Shown piece by piece: positions 17,127-26,138 of a DNA stretch of 64,000 nucleotides. The notes below the pieces were generated by a model that was given only the letters and a program-made list of their open reading frames with translations, did no database searches and was not told the origin of the DNA. The DNA comes from Natrinema halophilum (GTDB taxonomy: Archaea; Halobacteriota; Halobacteria; Halobacteriales; Natrialbaceae), in assembly GCF_013402815.2 (NCBI RefSeq), contig NZ_CP058601.1:1302001-1366000 (forward strand), given 5' to 3'. The number at the start of each line of letters is the position of its first letter. Position 1 is the stretch's first letter. The translations under genes were made by a program, and so were the position numbers.

Positions 17127-17995
17127 TCGATCACCTCTGCGAACCCATTTGGTAAGAATATCAATACGAAAATCATCGCACCGAACATAAAGATCAGCGT
17201 CGCCTGGCTAGAGAACCACGTAAGCGACAAACTTCGGAAGACACCGGTCGCGAGTGCGGCAAGTAGCGTCCCGCGAACGCTTCCGAGTCCACCGATGATT
17301 ACGACAATAAATGCGAGGAGGAATGGCTGCCAGCCGACAGCCGGATACACGTTATAGACTGGTGCAATGAGCATTCCGGAGAGACCGGCCAGGGCGGCAC
17401 CCAATCCAAAGGTAATCGAGTAGATTCTATCCGTATTGACTCCCATCAGTTTCGCCGTGTTCGCGTCTTGAGATACGGCTCGAATGGCGAATCCGATTTT
17501 CGTGAACCGAATGAGGGTGAACAACAACAGGATAGTGATTAGAGCCACTACGAACAGGTAAACACGGGTCTTTCCGAGCGTAATCGACCCGATTTCCCAG
17601 ACCCCTTCGAATAGGGATGGGAAGGCCAGCTGTGAACTCCCGAGAAGAACACTCACACCATGTTCCAGGGTTATTGCAAGGCCAAACGTGCCGAGGATGA
17701 GCGTTATTTCTGCATCCTCGCGTTCTTTCAGTCGCTGAATGAGGACTTGATCTGTAATAACTCCCAGAACGAAAACGCCAACTGTCGCCAAAATTGCTGC
17801 CAGAATGAGACTCTCAGTGGCTTGGATCGTGTAGAGACCGATATACCCCCCAATCATCAACATCGACCCGTGAGCAAAGTTCAACACGTCCATTACACCC
17901 CAGATCAACGTCAAACCGACTGCAATCAATGCTATCTGACCCCCAAATAGGATTCCGTTTGCAAGTTGCTGTAATATTAAATCCAAACTTACCAT
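17123..17995 (-). CDS. livH: ABC transporter permease, LivH type
   Basis: This is a 290-residue membrane permease. LivH features are IALIAVGLTLIWGVMDVLNFAHGSMLMIGGY near the N-terminus and the coupling helix FAIRAVSQDANTAKLMGVNTDRIYSITFGLG followed by GLSGMLIAPVYNV. The GGLGSVRGTLLAALATGV loop is also LivH-like. It is the first gene of the operon livH-M-G-F-SDR. The periplasmic-type binding protein is not adjacent; it lies 6 kb away at 23574. Confidence 0.94.
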   Translation of the reverse strand: MVSLDLILQQLANGILFGGQIALIAVGLTLIWGVMDVLNFAHGSMLMIGGYIGLYTIQATESLILAAILATVGVFVLGVITDQVLIQRLKEREDAEITLILGTFGLAITLEHGVSVLLGSSQLAFPSLFEGVWEIGSITLGKTRVYLFVVALITILLLFTLIRFTKIGFAIRAVSQDANTAKLMGVNTDRIYSITFGLGAALAGLSGMLIAPVYNVYPAVGWQPFLLAFIVVIIGGLGSVRGTLLAALATGVFRSLSLTWFSSQATLIFMFGAMIFVLIFLPNGFAEVIE

Positions 17996-18297
17996 CGTAT
18001 CCTCTACCCTGTCCCAACTGCTCTTAACATTTTTGATCGTCTATCAACAATCCACACCCTTATTGGGTAGAAATCCAAAATATAAAAATGCTTTACACTG
18101 GTCGTGAGCTGGGCGTTGCACGAAGTGACCGCGTATCGGCCGTACGCTTAGCCACTGGGAGAACCCATCCTGATGGTTGGTTCTTCTCGACGGTAAAACC
18201 AACTCCGATCCCGAAACCAGTATACGAGTCGCCTGGCGCGTATTCTATTCCGGGTTGGGAACGTTTCATTCAGCGGTGGACGATTCGAACGTCTGTC
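17996..18297. other. AT-rich intergenic region
   Basis: About 300 bases between livH and the 3' end of the deacetylase gene. It holds the livH promoter and no convincing gene. Confidence 0.5.
18022..18030 (-). promoter_or_regulatory. TATA element of the livHMGF operon
   Basis: ATGTTAAGA on the reverse strand is centred 31 nt before the livH ATG, giving a predicted leader of only a few nucleotides. An AT-rich stretch at 18078-18092 (reverse TTTTTATATTTT) could be a second, more distal element. Confidence 0.5.
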
Positions 18298-19209
18298 TCA
18301 CCCGTGACGTTCATACCAGTGCGTTGCGAGGTCTTCTCCCGTCGTCACCCAGGTATCACCGGTCTGTAACACTCGCTGAAGCAGTTCCTCGAGCGCATCC
18401 ATTCGGCCAGCACGGCCGATGAGCTGGGGATGCATCGTTAACATGAAACACCGACCTCGTTTGTGAAGGGCATCGAATTCCCGTTCCCAGGAATCGAACA
18501 CGGGGCCCGTCGAACTGATACCACTTTGGTAGGACAACTGTGGATACATGTGGAATCCGAAGAACGGCCAGTCGTCGAGCGACCATTCGAATGGGATCTC
18601 GAGGAGTCGGTCGTCGCCGAGATCGTGAAAGTACGGAACGTCATTGTCGAGAAAGCTCGATTCGTATTGGACTCCCTGCTCGGCGAGGATTTCGAGCGTG
18701 TTGTTGCTGAGATCGGCCGCTGGACTGCGGTAACCGACCGGTGTCGTCCCTACGAGGTCGTCGAAGATGTCGAGTGACCGCTTTACGTCCGCCTCTTCTT
18801 CTTCGCGAGTCGAATTTGCAGGATTGACGTGGCGATATCCGTGGAGGCCGATCTCGTGGCCCGCATCGTGGATCTTTTGGACCGTTTCCGGCCAGTCTTC
18901 GGCGACCTTACCCGGGATAAAGAACGTACAGTTGAGATCGTACCTATCAAATAATTCGATTATTCGAGGTACCGCGACGTTTGGCCCAAAATTACCGCGC
19001 GTCTTCACAGGGGGTTTATCCCATTCCTCGTCCCCTTCGATCCGGAGATTCCAGATCTCATCTGCGTCGAGGTCGAACGTAAACACGGCAGCCGATTGGT
19101 AGTCCGCTGGCCACATGGAACTATCTGGCATATCTCGCCGTGGAGTTGCCACGATATTATTAGTTGTCATCTGTTCCAAAGACGCGCCTTTCAGTTGTAT
19201 CAGGTTCAT
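18298..19209 (-). CDS. polysaccharide deacetylase (NodB/CE4) family hydrolase
   Basis: This 303-residue protein has a NodB fold: the metal-site start VFTFDLDADEIW, FFIPGKVAEDWPETVQKIHDAGHEIGLHGYRHVN (the His-x3-His metal pair), the RSPAADLSNNTLEIL motif and C-terminal MLTMHPQLIGRAGRM with the catalytic His. There is no signal peptide, so it acts in the cytoplasm. That fits the PuuE-like branch acting on small ring amides or N-acyl compounds better than cell-wall chitin deacetylases (inference). The start at 19209 is supported by a TATA element 29 nt upstream; MTTNNI at 19170 is the alternative. Confidence 0.85.
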   Translation of the reverse strand: MNLIQLKGASLEQMTTNNIVATPRRDMPDSSMWPADYQSAAVFTFDLDADEIWNLRIEGDEEWDKPPVKTRGNFGPNVAVPRIIELFDRYDLNCTFFIPGKVAEDWPETVQKIHDAGHEIGLHGYRHVNPANSTREEEEADVKRSLDIFDDLVGTTPVGYRSPAADLSNNTLEILAEQGVQYESSFLDNDVPYFHDLGDDRLLEIPFEWSLDDWPFFGFHMYPQLSYQSGISSTGPVFDSWEREFDALHKRGRCFMLTMHPQLIGRAGRMDALEELLQRVLQTGDTWVTTGEDLATHWYERHG

Positions 19210-19591
19210 ACAAAGTATCGAACTTCAGATGATGTATTATATGAGGGGTGTGAGAGACGCGGCGATCCTTCCAGGGAGCAATGTGAACGGCGTCCATCGC
19301 ACGGACTGACCCAGTAGCCGGCATTGGTGTGGGATGAGAGCGCTGACCAGTCACTGACTCGCGCGGAACCAGGATCGATTTCCTATTTCTCGCAGGCTGG
19401 GTCCAGTACAGCAGGTGTGGAAACCGATTTACTTCACCACGCGGGGCGCTCGCGTCCGGATCGATGGAACGTCTGGAATATTGAACTAAGTTCGATTAGA
19501 GTCCGATCCTAACGAATGCCAGGTATCTTTATCGCCGGCAAATTTGAACACGAAACAACTATTTTGTGGGGACTCAATAACGTTCTGATGT
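19210..19591. other. divergent promoter region of the catabolic island
   Basis: About 380 bases separate the divergent deacetylase and M20 genes. It carries the deacetylase TATA near 19238 and, on the + strand, ACTATTTTGTGG (19558-19569), centred about 29 nt before the M20 start. No gene is apparent between them. Any shared operator for the island would be expected here. Confidence 0.5.
19232..19243 (-). promoter_or_regulatory. TATA element of the deacetylase gene
   Basis: CATATAATACAT on the reverse strand is centred 29 nt before ATG 19209. It predicts a leaderless message and supports that start over the inner ATG at 19170. Confidence 0.6.
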
Positions 19592-20914
19592 ATGAGTACC
19601 ACCTCTCGACAAGATATCTGTACCCACATCGAACAGAACCAGGATCGAATGCTCGACTTTCTCTCTGAACTAATTTCAGCTCAGTCGCTACCAGGAGAAG
19701 AGCAACCAGCACAGGAGGTACTGAAGGACAAGTTGAGCGAGTTCGGCGGGTCTATCGACGTCTGGGAACCCGACGCTGACGACCTTCGAGACCATCCGGG
19801 CTTCTTCGAAACGACGCCGTATCAGGAGCACGGCTACGAGGGACGAGAAAACGTGGCAACTACGATAGACGGTAACGGAGATGGTCCGTCTCTCGCGATG
19901 AGTGGTCACGTCGACGTCGTAAATCCCGATCCGATCGATGCCTGGGAACACGATCCGTGGAATCCGGACATAGACGACGGGCGCATGTACGGGCGCGGAA
20001 CCATGGACATGAAGGGGGGAATTGCTGCGTTCATCCATGCGTACGAAACGTTACGCGAGTTAGATATCGAATTGGCTGGCGATCTGACCCTCCAAACGAC
20101 GATCGAAGAGGAAGCGGGGGGAGTTGGCGGAGTTCTATCAGCCCTCGAGCGGGGGTATCAGCCCGATGCAGCGATTATTCCCGAACCGTCCGGCGTTCCG
20201 AAAGTCGGGGTCGCGAGTGCCGGCGTCTTGTACTTCCGCGTGACCGTTCCGGGGAAACCGGCCCACGCCGCCTACAAATTCCTCGGCGTCGATGCAGTCG
20301 ATAAAGCGTTTCAAATCCACCAGGCACTCGAGAACTACAACGACGAACTCAACGAACGGATCGGAGACTATCAGCCAGCGGTCAACCAGTATGCCGAAGC
20401 AGAAGGGAGTAGTGCGAATCTGACGATTACCGATATCGAGGTGCCTGGTTCGTGGACGTCCACTGTCCCAGGGAAAGCCATCATGGAGTTCCGGATGGGG
20501 TGGCCGCCGAGTGCGGGAATGAATCGAAACGACGTCCGGGAAGAAATCACTGGAGTGATCGACTCAGTGGTGAGAGAAGACGACTGGCTCGTCGACAATC
20601 AACCGGAGATCGAATGGTTTGGGTGGAGCACGGACCCACACGAAATCGACTTCCGGAGCGACTTCTACGAGTTAGTCTGTGAAAACACGACGGCTGTTAC
20701 TGGCGGCGACATCCAGAGACGCGGCGGGTTAGGTGGGAACGACGAGCGATTTTACAATCGCTATTACGATATCCCCTGCCCGAGCGTCGGACCAAACGGC
20801 GGCAATGGTCACGGGGCCGACGAGTACGTCGAAATCGACTCCTTGATCGAAACAGCTCAAATTCATGCCCTTACCATGGTCAACTGGTGTGGAACCGTCG
20901 GGGAACTAGAATAA
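19592..20914 (+). CDS. M20 family metallo-amidohydrolase/peptidase
   Basis: This is a 440-residue di-zinc hydrolase of the ArgE/DapE/CPG2 family. Metal and catalytic motifs in order are SGHVDVVN, YGRGTMDMKGG (bridging Asp), the Glu pair in TTIEEEAGGVGG, AIIPEPSG, the dimerisation-domain His in GKPAHAAYKFLGV, and the last metal His in GNGHGADEYVE. There is no signal peptide. Members remove N-acyl, N-carbamoyl or C-terminal amino acid groups. The position beside an amino-acid-type importer and a deacetylase suggests it hydrolyses the imported amide or its product. Codons are more AT-rich than in flanking housekeeping genes. Confidence 0.9.
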   Translation: MSTTSRQDICTHIEQNQDRMLDFLSELISAQSLPGEEQPAQEVLKDKLSEFGGSIDVWEPDADDLRDHPGFFETTPYQEHGYEGRENVATTIDGNGDGPSLAMSGHVDVVNPDPIDAWEHDPWNPDIDDGRMYGRGTMDMKGGIAAFIHAYETLRELDIELAGDLTLQTTIEEEAGGVGGVLSALERGYQPDAAIIPEPSGVPKVGVASAGVLYFRVTVPGKPAHAAYKFLGVDAVDKAFQIHQALENYNDELNERIGDYQPAVNQYAEAEGSSANLTITDIEVPGSWTSTVPGKAIMEFRMGWPPSAGMNRNDVREEITGVIDSVVREDDWLVDNQPEIEWFGWSTDPHEIDFRSDFYELVCENTTAVTGGDIQRRGGLGGNDERFYNRYYDIPCPSVGPNGGNGHGADEYVEIDSLIETAQIHALTMVNWCGTVGELE

Positions 20915-21157
20915 CTGCCAGTAACCGACGGTCGTTGGGAAACGATTTTTTCAGAGGGGAGATCCAACGCTGCTGATGGGTCGATAACGATCACCGACAG
21001 CGCCGAAGGCAACCTGTTGCTATGATACTGGTTCGTTCAGAACCGAGTTGGGAATCGGAAATAAAATAACCCATATCGTGACTCAGACGAAGTGAGATAA
21101 AATGCACCATTATCGACCTAATTCGAATTGAATCCGAATAGTTTTTCCTATAGGGAA
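20915..21157. other. short AT-rich spacer
   Basis: About 240 bases between the M20 and GNAT genes. Several A/T-rich strings (21058-21070, 21094-21103) could promote the GNAT gene. I see no gene. Confidence 0.4.
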
Positions 21158-21619
21158 ATGAATGCAGATATTATGGATGCAATTGATATCGAAGAACTGA
21201 CTACGGAACCCGAATGGCGCAACGTGTTTCCTCTCATTAACCAGCTTCGTGACCATTTGACTGAAGAAACATATCTCGCGTATTTAGACGACATGCGCGA
21301 GGAAGGGTATCGACTGTTTGGGTTGTTCGAAGACGGGGAAGCCCTCGCAGTAGCCGGGGTAGCGATTCGAACGAATTTCTACAACGGGACCCACTTGTTC
21401 GTATACGACCTCGTGACGCGAGCCGATCGGCGGTCGGAAGGTCACGGCACTACCTTGATGGAGTTTCTGGAGGACTGGGCGCGTGATAACGATTGTGAGA
21501 GTATCACGCTGGAGTCGGGCCTCTGGCGCGAGAATGCTCACCGCTTTTACGAAGACGGCCTCGACATGGACCGCTACTGTTATACGTTCAAGAAGGAGCT
21601 GGATTCGAAAGCTGACTGA
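21158..21619 (+). CDS. GNAT family N-acetyltransferase
   Basis: This protein is about 153 residues. The acetyl-CoA pyrophosphate loop is visible as VTRADRRSEGHGTTLMEFLEDWARDND, preceded by the strand HLFVYDLV and followed by ITLESGLWRENAHRFYEDGLDMDRYCYTFKKEL, a standard GNAT C-terminus. ATG 21158 (MNADIMD) was preferred over the TTG at 21128; MDAIDIEEL at 21173 is also possible. It lies alone on the + strand after the M20 gene. It might acylate a toxic amine released by that hydrolase, but this is conjecture. Confidence 0.88.
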   Translation: MNADIMDAIDIEELTTEPEWRNVFPLINQLRDHLTEETYLAYLDDMREEGYRLFGLFEDGEALAVAGVAIRTNFYNGTHLFVYDLVTRADRRSEGHGTTLMEFLEDWARDNDCESITLESGLWRENAHRFYEDGLDMDRYCYTFKKELDSKAD

Positions 21620-21726
21620 CTGTATTCGGTTTTGTACGGCCACCAATCGAAGGATCGTGAAAAAGTGTCGTCAGCCGTCGGGAACCCCTTCTTCGGGCTT
21701 TGCACTCCCGACAAGAGAGGGCATCG

Positions 21727-22710
21727 CTATCTCAGTTCGGGGATGATCTCGTCGCCAAACAATTCGACTGCGTTCTCGATCTTCGCTGCGGAAAGACCAG
21801 GTAGCGTCATCCGTGCCACGAATCGATAGTCTTCGCCGAGTCGGTCCCGGCGTCGGTGTAGTCGGTCCGTGACCTCGGAGACGGAACCGACGAGACATTC
21901 GTCTCGCAGGTCGTCTTCCTGTTCTTCGGGAAGTTCGTACGGTTGGGGTTCACCGGTCGCCCATTCGATATACTGGCGCTTGATGTACCAGATGTTCTGT
22001 TTTACGTCGTCCCACGGATCTTCGTCTTCCGCGACGAACGTATATCTCCACTCGGCTAACTCGGTCGGATCAGTCTCGGTCTCTGCGAGCAATTCCTGGC
22101 GACGCTCGAGTTCGTCGAGCGGCGTCGGAGTCGCGAAGTATCCGTCGGCCATCGTCGCTGCACGTTTTACCGCTGCATCGACAGTGCCTCCGATCCAGAT
22201 TGGAATCCGTGAATCGGGTTTTGGATACACGCTGACGTCGCTGTAGTCGTATAACCGCCCGTCGTGCGAGAACGTGTCCTGATTCCACGCCTTTCGAGCG
22301 ATTTCGATTCTGTCTTTGGTATGAGCAACGCGCTTTCGTTTGTCTATATCGAACGCTTCGAATTCTTCGTCGGTCCAACCGATCGCCAGGCCGAGTTCGT
22401 ACCGTCCCGCGGTGAGTCGATCGATTACTGCACTGCTCTCGGCGAGTCGAATCGGATCGTAGAACGGTGCAAGTGCAATACCGGTTCCGATCGTCATCGA
22501 CGACGTCCGCGCACCGAGGGCCGACGCGAACGATTGTACTGCAGGGATATAACTATCGTCCAGGAAGTGATGTTCGCTCACCCAGGCTTTCTCGAACCCT
22601 GCCTGGTCTGCTACTTCGCCCAACTCTACCATCGCCTGGTATCGTTCGGTTGGGGATGTATCCGACTCCGGGGGAACTTGACCCGTAAAGAGGCCGATAT
22701 CAATGTTCAT
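21727..22710 (-). CDS. LLM class (luciferase-like) oxidoreductase, probably F420-dependent
   Basis: This 327-residue TIM-barrel oxidoreductase opens MNIDIGLFTGQVPP and continues with GFEKAWVSEHHFLDD, typical of luciferase-like proteins. It has MTIGTGIALAPFYDPIRLAESSAVIDRLTAGRYELGLAIGW, then PIWIGGTVDAAVKRAATMADGYF and a substrate-gate tail with DECLVGSVSEVTDRL. Archaeal members usually use coenzyme F420, though bacterial relatives are FMN monooxygenases that open heterocycles. It starts 21 nt after the second SDR, so binding protein, SDR and LLM form one operon. Confidence 0.9.
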   Translation of the reverse strand: MNIDIGLFTGQVPPESDTSPTERYQAMVELGEVADQAGFEKAWVSEHHFLDDSYIPAVQSFASALGARTSSMTIGTGIALAPFYDPIRLAESSAVIDRLTAGRYELGLAIGWTDEEFEAFDIDKRKRVAHTKDRIEIARKAWNQDTFSHDGRLYDYSDVSVYPKPDSRIPIWIGGTVDAAVKRAATMADGYFATPTPLDELERRQELLAETETDPTELAEWRYTFVAEDEDPWDDVKQNIWYIKRQYIEWATGEPQPYELPEEQEDDLRDECLVGSVSEVTDRLHRRRDRLGEDYRFVARMTLPGLSAAKIENAVELFGDEIIPELR

Positions 22711-22731
22711 TGGTTTCTCCTTGATTGTCTG

Positions 22732-23511
22732 TTACCACGACGACCAACCGCCATCTACCGAAATTACCTGCCCTGTTATAAACGAACTCGCATCGCTGGC
22801 GAGGAATACGATTAGCCGAGCCACGTCTTCGGGTTCACCTAGACGCGGTATCAGGGTTTTTGTGGTAGCCGTATCGTGGTTGTTCCAACGGCCTGTATCC
22901 TCGTCGTCACGCCAGACGCTTGCGTTCATCTCGGTTTTGATAAACCCTGGAGCAACAGCGTTGATCTGGACGTTATCGGGAGAGTAGTCCACGGCCATTT
23001 CTCGAGTGAGTGATGCTATCGCTCCTTTTGCCGCACTGTAGTCTGCCGCCGAACCGAACCCACGTATGCCCGCAATCGAACTGACGTTGACGATACTGCC
23101 ACCGTTGGCTTCGGCCATAGACGGAAGGAGCGACCGACACACGTTGTAGGTTCCTTCGACGTGCACCTCGAACGACCGGCGCCACGTATCGGCGTCGATT
23201 TCGTCGATTCGGCCGTTACCAGCGATGCCGGCGTTGTTGACGACGATCGACGGGCGACCATACGACTCCGCAGTGTCGATTGCAGCAGCTACGTCTTCCG
23301 GATCGCTCACGTCGCCGATTACCAGTTCGCCATCGGTTACGAGGTCGTCGAACTGGTCGTCGTCGGTCGATTCGTCAGTGATGTCGAGTCCAATTACGGT
23401 CACCCCGTTGTCGGAGAGCGTCGATGCAACCGTGCGGCCGATTCCGGCGTTCGCTCCCGTGACAAATGCAATTCTTCCGTCGAGATCTGGATATGTCGGA
23501 GATGTCGTCAT
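22732..23511 (-). CDS. SDR family NAD(P)-dependent oxidoreductase (second)
   Basis: This 259-residue Rossmann dehydrogenase has TGANAGIGRTVAS, GLDITDESTD (acidic residue after strand 2, NAD-type), GDVSDPEDVAA, NNAGIAGNGRIDEI, NVSSIAGIRG, the catalytic YSAAK, PGFIKTEMN and FITGQVISVDGGW. It is about one-third identical by eye to the SDR at 13837, so the island carries two related dehydrogenases at its two ends. It lies between the binding protein (62 nt spacing) and the LLM gene. Confidence 0.92.
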   Translation of the reverse strand: MTTSPTYPDLDGRIAFVTGANAGIGRTVASTLSDNGVTVIGLDITDESTDDDQFDDLVTDGELVIGDVSDPEDVAAAIDTAESYGRPSIVVNNAGIAGNGRIDEIDADTWRRSFEVHVEGTYNVCRSLLPSMAEANGGSIVNVSSIAGIRGFGSAADYSAAKGAIASLTREMAVDYSPDNVQINAVAPGFIKTEMNASVWRDDEDTGRWNNHDTATTKTLIPRLGEPEDVARLIVFLASDASSFITGQVISVDGGWSSW

Positions 23512-23573
23512 TGTTTCACGTGTTATCTGGGATAGCCAACCGGGAGTGAACCGGCGGCAATTACCCTACCCGC

Positions 23574-24851
23574 TCAGTATAGTCCTTCGTCGATCTCTGC
23601 TTCAGCATGCTCGTCCGGCCATACGAGGTGATTGGACATGTCACGGACCTGGTTTCCGAGAGGAGGAATGCCGCTATCAGGACCCCATTCACTCTGGTGG
23701 TTTTCTTCCTGGAATCGGAACGTCCCTGCGGTCCCCTCGTATTCGAGATTCAAGACGGTTTCTTCCCAGGTGCTGACGTCGAGGTCTTCGACTCCACCGA
23801 TCTCTTTGAGCGCTTTCGCGACGATCAGGAGATTATCGTACGCGAGGGATGCGTTGGTACCGGGGAACGAACTGTCGTACGCATCGTTCCAGGCCGACCG
23901 CAACGTTTCAGACTGTGATGGGAGGACACCGATATTCGTAAGCCAGAGCACGCCGTTGGAAGTCGACCCACCGGTTTCGAGAGTGGTTGGGTTCGACGGC
24001 GTCCAGGTCATCAGGAGATGCGTATCTTCGAATCCAACGTCACCGAAGTCGGAGATAAAGTTGCCCGCGGCCGACGGGTTCGATTGGGCACACAAAATAA
24101 TATCAGGGTCGTTGCTTTCGATTCGTGTAAGCAGGGACTGGAAGTCCGTTTCGTTGTATTCGTGGGAATCTTTCGATAGTACGTCCCAGTTTCCGTCCGA
24201 CTCTTGAAGATTGGATTCCACGGAGTCTACGATCGGATTGCCGTACGAGGTGTTCTCGCCGACCAGCGCGATTTGTGGGGAATCGAACGGGAAGTATCCG
24301 ACCTCATTTTCTTGAAGATACTGCAGCCAGGCCGCCCACCCAACACCATATGCCTCGTGAGGTGGAGCCATCTTAAAGGAATGCTTATAATTATTCTCCT
24401 TGACCCGCGTATTAATGGTCCCACCTACCGAGTTCGAAATCATCTGCGGGACTTCCTCTTGTGCGGCTAACTCCATGACGGCAACGGAGACGTCCGTATG
24501 GAACCCGCCGGTGAGGACATCGATACTTTCGGTCTGTAGCAGCGAACTAACCGCATTTCGACCGGCCGCTGGCTCGGACTCGGTGTCAGCGATGTGAAGG
24601 TTTACGTCCTGGCCGTCGATTCCACCGTCGCTGTTAATCTTTTCTTTCGCGAGCTCGGCGCCGCGTTTCATTTCTTCGCCGACGGATGCAGACGGGCCGC
24701 TCATCGGACCGGAAAAAGCGAAATCGATCGATCCATCGCTGCTACCGCCTCCACCTATGTTAAGACAGCCAGCCAGGGAAAGAGCCGTGACGCTCCCACC
24801 GACTCCCTGCAACACGTTACGCCGTCGAATTCTGGAGTTATCTAATGTCAC
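23574..24851 (-). CDS. ABC transporter substrate-binding lipoprotein (LivK/HAAT type)
   Basis: This 425-residue extracellular binding protein has a Tat-like leader (RIRRRNVLQGVGGSVTALSLAGC) ending in an archaeal lipobox at the Cys. The mature type I periplasmic-binding fold starts IDFAFSGPMSGPSASVGEEMKRGAELAKE, as in LivK/AmiC-type receptors. YGNPIVDSVE and DPDIILCAQSNPSAAGNFISDF lie in the domain cores. GTG 24851 is taken as start because a TATA element sits 28 nt upstream. It is probably the receptor for LivHMGF, although it is transcribed from a separate operon. Ligand unknown. Confidence 0.92.
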   Translation of the reverse strand: MTLDNSRIRRRNVLQGVGGSVTALSLAGCLNIGGGGSSDGSIDFAFSGPMSGPSASVGEEMKRGAELAKEKINSDGGIDGQDVNLHIADTESEPAAGRNAVSSLLQTESIDVLTGGFHTDVSVAVMELAAQEEVPQMISNSVGGTINTRVKENNYKHSFKMAPPHEAYGVGWAAWLQYLQENEVGYFPFDSPQIALVGENTSYGNPIVDSVESNLQESDGNWDVLSKDSHEYNETDFQSLLTRIESNDPDIILCAQSNPSAAGNFISDFGDVGFEDTHLLMTWTPSNPTTLETGGSTSNGVLWLTNIGVLPSQSETLRSAWNDAYDSSFPGTNASLAYDNLLIVAKALKEIGGVEDLDVSTWEETVLNLEYEGTAGTFRFQEENHQSEWGPDSGIPPLGNQVRDMSNHLVWPDEHAEAEIDEGLY

Positions 24852-25510
24852 ACCTCATGAGGGGCGACCCCACTACTTTAAGATTTTGGGTTTATATTGA
24901 TCTGTGTTCAGGTAGCACTGCAATTTAGGAATTTTAATCAGTAGGTCAGGTATATTTCGGATAGGTGCCAATAGTTTCCCTGTCAAAATTTCGACCTCTC
25001 ACCCGCAATTTCAACAGTATATCACGAGAGTAGCCGATGACGGTCATTTTCGAGTTGCGAAATGGGTTCGAAGTCGATCCCTGTCGTAACTTCGTTTGCT
25101 TCAAAAAAGCGGTTTCGAATCCGAACTCCGTGCCAGTTTCTCTCAGTAAAGCCGAATGTTTCGGAAGGTAACCCAGATCCGGATCACTGCTCGAGTTATC
25201 ACACCCTGACAGCAACCTGACGTCGTTCGCGGAGTAATCGGAACCCGTCCTTATGGTGGAGGCCGAGGCGTCCCGATTCTCGATCGACACGAGTGCCGGG
25301 ATACCGAGGACAGCTAAAATCTATTTGTAGCCAATAGGCTCCACGGACAAACCGTCCGTCCGACGAGACCGAACGGTCTATTCCGGCTCACCGGAGCAAT
25401 CTCGGGAGTGTTACCCCCGAAGAAAACGATCGACCGTCGCGTGATGGCGTCCGGAACCGTTCCTATTCCAGGTCTTTCGAAACAGCGTTTATTCCGGTCC
25501 CCTTCCGGAA
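24852..25510. other. gene-free right edge of the catabolic island
   Basis: About 660 bases between the binding protein start and an IS right-end relic. A reverse-strand frame of 114 codons (24946-25290) exists, but its composition is not acidic and no motif is seen, so I do not call it. The region may be decayed mobile-element DNA preceding the relic at 25511. Confidence 0.45.
24875..24884 (-). promoter_or_regulatory. TATA element of binding protein-SDR-LLM operon
   Basis: ATCTTAAAGT-like sequence on the reverse strand is centred about 28 nt before GTG 24851, predicting a leaderless message. A second AT-rich string (reverse AATATAAACC, about 24890-24899) lies 15 nt further upstream. Confidence 0.6.
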
Positions 25511-25554
25511 GTGCGAGGAGAAAGCCCCGCCCTTTCGGGCGGAGTGGATGTCAA
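25511..25554 (+). mobile_element. isolated right-end relic of an IS1341/IS605-type element
   Basis: GTGCGAGGAGAAAGCCCCGC, then the hairpin CCGCCC-TTTC-GGGCGG (25527-25542), then a GGATGTCAA-type terminus look like the right end of haloarchaeal tnpB-only elements. No tnpB remains to the left. The terminal TCAA overlaps the stop codon (TCA, 25551-25553) of the convergent SWIM gene, as if the element supplied or abutted that stop. Confidence 0.55.
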
Positions 25555-25952
25555 AGTAATTCGCGCACGTCTGAATACCACATATCGTGATAGTCGACGT
25601 GTCCGATTCGGCGAGCGATGGCGACAGCCAGCGAATGCCAGCAGCGATCGGTCGGGTCGTCGGCATCGAGATTGTATTCGCTGTCTTTGCAGGTACAACC
25701 GCCGTCCTCAACGATGTATTCGTCGTCGTAGCCGACGACGATCGTGAAATCTCGATAGGCCTTGACGCGATTTTCAGCCACCGCCTCGATAGCCTGAACC
25801 CCGCGGTCGCCGTGAATCTTCGATATGTCATCAACGATCGCTGGCGTCAGCTCGCCAGCTTCCTCGAGGGCGGCTTGCCATCGTTCGACGGGGTTGGCCT
25901 CCGACACGACCGGAACTGTGTACCGAACTGTAAAATCGGTTTGGTTGTCCAT
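25551..25952 (-). CDS. SWIM zinc-finger protein
   Basis: This 133-residue acidic protein has a SWIM-type zinc motif (GCTCKDSEYNLDADDPTDRC followed by WHSLAVAIARR), that is Cys-x-Cys followed by Cys-x-His. SWIM domains mediate DNA or protein binding; the role here is unknown. ATG 25952 (MDNQTDFTVRYTVPVV) was chosen over a GTG at 25973. Its stop codon coincides with the end of an IS right-end relic, so the native C-terminus could have been altered. Confidence 0.8.
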   Translation of the reverse strand: MDNQTDFTVRYTVPVVSEANPVERWQAALEEAGELTPAIVDDISKIHGDRGVQAIEAVAENRVKAYRDFTIVVGYDDEYIVEDGGCTCKDSEYNLDADDPTDRCWHSLAVAIARRIGHVDYHDMWYSDVRELL

Positions 25953-26138
25953 CGGAACCTGGATTCCGGTCACGTCTCACGCGGCTGTGCCCCTCGAACG
26001 AACAGACTCCGCTGGTTCGAAGCAACTGCGTCTGGCAGTCGGCTGTTGCGACGATGACTGGGGACCGCGGAAACGGGTCACACCCGTTTCCCTTCGTGAG
26101 ACCACATCGCTTTTCGCCCGGTACCGACGAGACCAGAT

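Noticed and set aside
24946-25290. 114-codon reverse frame between the binding protein and SWIM gene
   Set aside because: Not acidic, no hydrophobic core pattern, no motif and no promoter. The codon pattern is unlike neighbouring genes.
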